This document shows, piece after piece, positions 12,912 to 14,067 of a stretch of 14,067 nt of DNA. The notes beneath the pieces were generated by a model. That model ran no database searches, was not told the origin of the DNA, and saw nothing but the letters and a program-made list of their open reading frames with translations. Within the stretch, counting starts at the first letter, position 1; each line of letters starts with the position of its first letter. Origin of the DNA: JAAFHS01 sp046049665 (GTDB taxonomy: Bacteria > Pseudomonadota > Alphaproteobacteria > Rhodobacterales > Rhodobacteraceae); contig JBJOQW010000085.1 in the NCBI GenBank assembly GCA_046049665.1, forward strand, positions 1 to 14,067, written 5' to 3'. A program made the translations under genes and the position numbers.

Positions 12912-14067
12912 CTAGCCGACGACGTTGAAATCGGGGCCGTAGGGGTAGTGGGTGATATCCTCGGGCGCGTCTTCGGTGACGATGAAGATATCGTGTTCGC
13001 GGTAGCCGCCAGCACCGGGTTGACCATCGGGGATGGTGAGCATGGGTTCCATCGAGATGACCATGCCGGGTTCAAGCACCGTGTCGATATCTTCGCGCAG
13101 CTCAAGTGCGGCCTCGCGGCCATAGTAGTGCGACAGGATGCCGAACGAATGGCCGTAGCCGAAGGTGCGGTATTGCAGCATCTGGCGTTCAGCAAGGAAG
13201 GTGTTGATCTTGGCAGTGATCTCGGCACAGGAGGCGCCGGGGCGCAGCAGGGTCATGCCATATTCATGGGCGTCGATGTTGTGCTGCCAGACGCGCATGG
13301 AGGCCGGGTCAACCTCACCCACGAAGAGGGTGCGTTCAAGGGCGGTGTAGTAGCCCGAGATCATGGGAAAGCAGTTCAGCGACAGGATATCGCCGCGCTG
13401 CAGTTTGCGGTTGGTGACGGGGTTATGCGCGCCGTCGGTGTTGAGGCCGGACTGGAACCAGACCCAGGTATCGCGGTATTCGGCATCGGGGAAACGCTTG
13501 GCGATCTCACGCTCCATGGCATCGCGGCCAGCGATCGAGACCTCAAGCTCGGTCACGCCTTCGCGGATGGCATCGCGGATGGCATAGCCGCCAATATCGG
13601 CGACGTTGGAGCCATGTTTGATGAGGGCGATTTCGGCGGGGGATTTGACCATGCGCTGGGCCATGGTGGCGGGTGCGATGTCCATGCCGCGCTTGGGCTG
13701 CAGGAAGGCGTTGAACTTTTCGGCGCGGTCCATGGTGAGGTGGTCAGCTTCGCAGCCGACGGATTTGCCGGTGCCGATGACGGATACGACAGCGCGCCAG
13801 AAATTGTCACGCGTCCAGTCGGTGTAGGTGATGTTGTCCTCAATGCTGCGGCGCCATGGCTGGCCTGCGTCAATGCCGGCACTGATGGTGACGCATTGGG
13901 TGGGGGTGACAACGCAGGCGTAGGGGCGGCCGAAGGTGCAATACAGAAAGCCGGAATAGTAGGCGACGTTGTGCATGGAGGTCAGCACGACGGCATCAAG
14001 GCCGTGCATCTCCATGATGTCACGCAGACCGGCGAGGCGGGCGTGGTATTCTACGGGGGCGAAGGGC
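12912..14067 (-). CDS. Creatinase (creatine amidinohydrolase), N-terminus beyond window
   Basis: Creatinase hydrolyses creatine to sarcosine and urea. The frame stays open past the first internal ATG at 14015 to the window edge, adding 17 codons that read PFAPVEYHARLAGLRDI, which lines up with the N-terminal part of known creatinases; 384 residues are visible of an expected 400 or so. Features of the M24 pita-bread family without metal centre are all present: the FGRPYA substrate segment, SGLNTDGAHNPVT with the catalytic-type histidine (codon 13425-13427), GYYTALERTL with its glutamate, FGYGHSFG, HYYGREA, and SMEPM near the end followed by GAGGYREHD. These fit the Pseudomonas-type enzyme better than aminopeptidase P or ectoine hydrolase. 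Sarcosine-oxidase or urease genes would be expected nearby but outside the window. Confidence 0.92.
   Translation of the reverse strand, partial: PFAPVEYHARLAGLRDIMEMHGLDAVVLTSMHNVAYYSGFLYCTFGRPYACVVTPTQCVTISAGIDAGQPWRRSIEDNITYTDWTRDNFWRAVVSVIGTGKSVGCEADHLTMDRAEKFNAFLQPKRGMDIAPATMAQRMVKSPAEIALIKHGSNVADIGGYAIRDAIREGVTELEVSIAGRDAMEREIAKRFPDAEYRDTWVWFQSGLNTDGAHNPVTNRKLQRGDILSLNCFPMISGYYTALERTLFVGEVDPASMRVWQHNIDAHEYGMTLLRPGASCAEITAKINTFLAERQMLQYRTFGYGHSFGILSHYYGREAALELREDIDTVLEPGMVISMEPMLTIPDGQPGAGGYREHDIFIVTEDAPEDITHYPYGPDFNVVG

Noticed and set aside
1..14067. Possible anti-phage defence island
   Set aside because: The AAA+ operon could look like one, but there is no nuclease, reverse transcriptase, toxin, integrase, transposase or tRNA junction, and the neighbours are housekeeping genes.

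Overview
The window looks like chromosomal DNA of an alphaproteobacterium, most likely order Rhodobacterales (roseobacter/Paracoccus relatives). The basis is high GC, strong GC bias at third codon positions, panB-panC overlapping as a pair, a creatinase very close in motif content to the Pseudomonas/Paracoccus type, and small housekeeping genes typical of that group. This is inference from sequence style, not from a search. No rRNA, tRNA, CRISPR array, insertion sequence or phage gene was seen.

Layout. (1) Positions 1-6340, minus strand: a tightly packed operon of seven complete genes plus the first six codons of an eighth at the window edge. Read in the direction of transcription it encodes a 357-residue coiled-coil protein, an 82-residue two-helix membrane protein, a 375-residue protein of unknown family, a 641-residue AAA+ ATPase, a 103-residue three-helix membrane protein, a 444-residue protein of unknown function and an 88-residue two-helix membrane protein. 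Junctions are overlaps of 4-8 bases or gaps of 3-19 bases, and several starts are GTG or TTG. Soluble and small membrane proteins alternate. This is the best candidate here for an undescribed system: an AAA+ machine with a coiled-coil partner and three tiny membrane anchors. (2) Positions 6341-6621: a 281-base gap with the operon leader (two inverted repeats, a strong ribosome binding site) and a weak terminator-like hairpin behind panC. (3) Positions 6622-8297, minus: panB-panC, two steps of pantothenate synthesis. (4) Plus strand: a cupin gene (8434-8775) divergent from panB, then a secreted YbjN-type protein (8866-9441 plus stop). (5) A perfect 14-bp hairpin separates that gene from a convergent lipoprotein L,D-transpeptidase (9514-10356, minus). 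(6) A minus-strand 722-residue secreted phytase-like/beta-propeller protein (10602-12770) with its own terminator and, upstream, an array of PHO-box half-sites at 11-base steps, which suggests PhoB control. (7) A creatinase gene (12912 to the window edge, minus), complete except for its extreme N-terminus.

How they fit together: panB and panC act in sequence in coenzyme A supply; the phytase-like protein with its PHO box points to phosphate scavenging at low phosphate; creatinase would release sarcosine and urea from creatine as a nitrogen and carbon source; the L,D-transpeptidase modifies the cell wall or anchors outer-membrane proteins. The AAA+ operon has no assigned function. Its membrane components and the coiled-coil protein's loose resemblance to TelA-type proteins suggest an envelope role, but that is a hypothesis.
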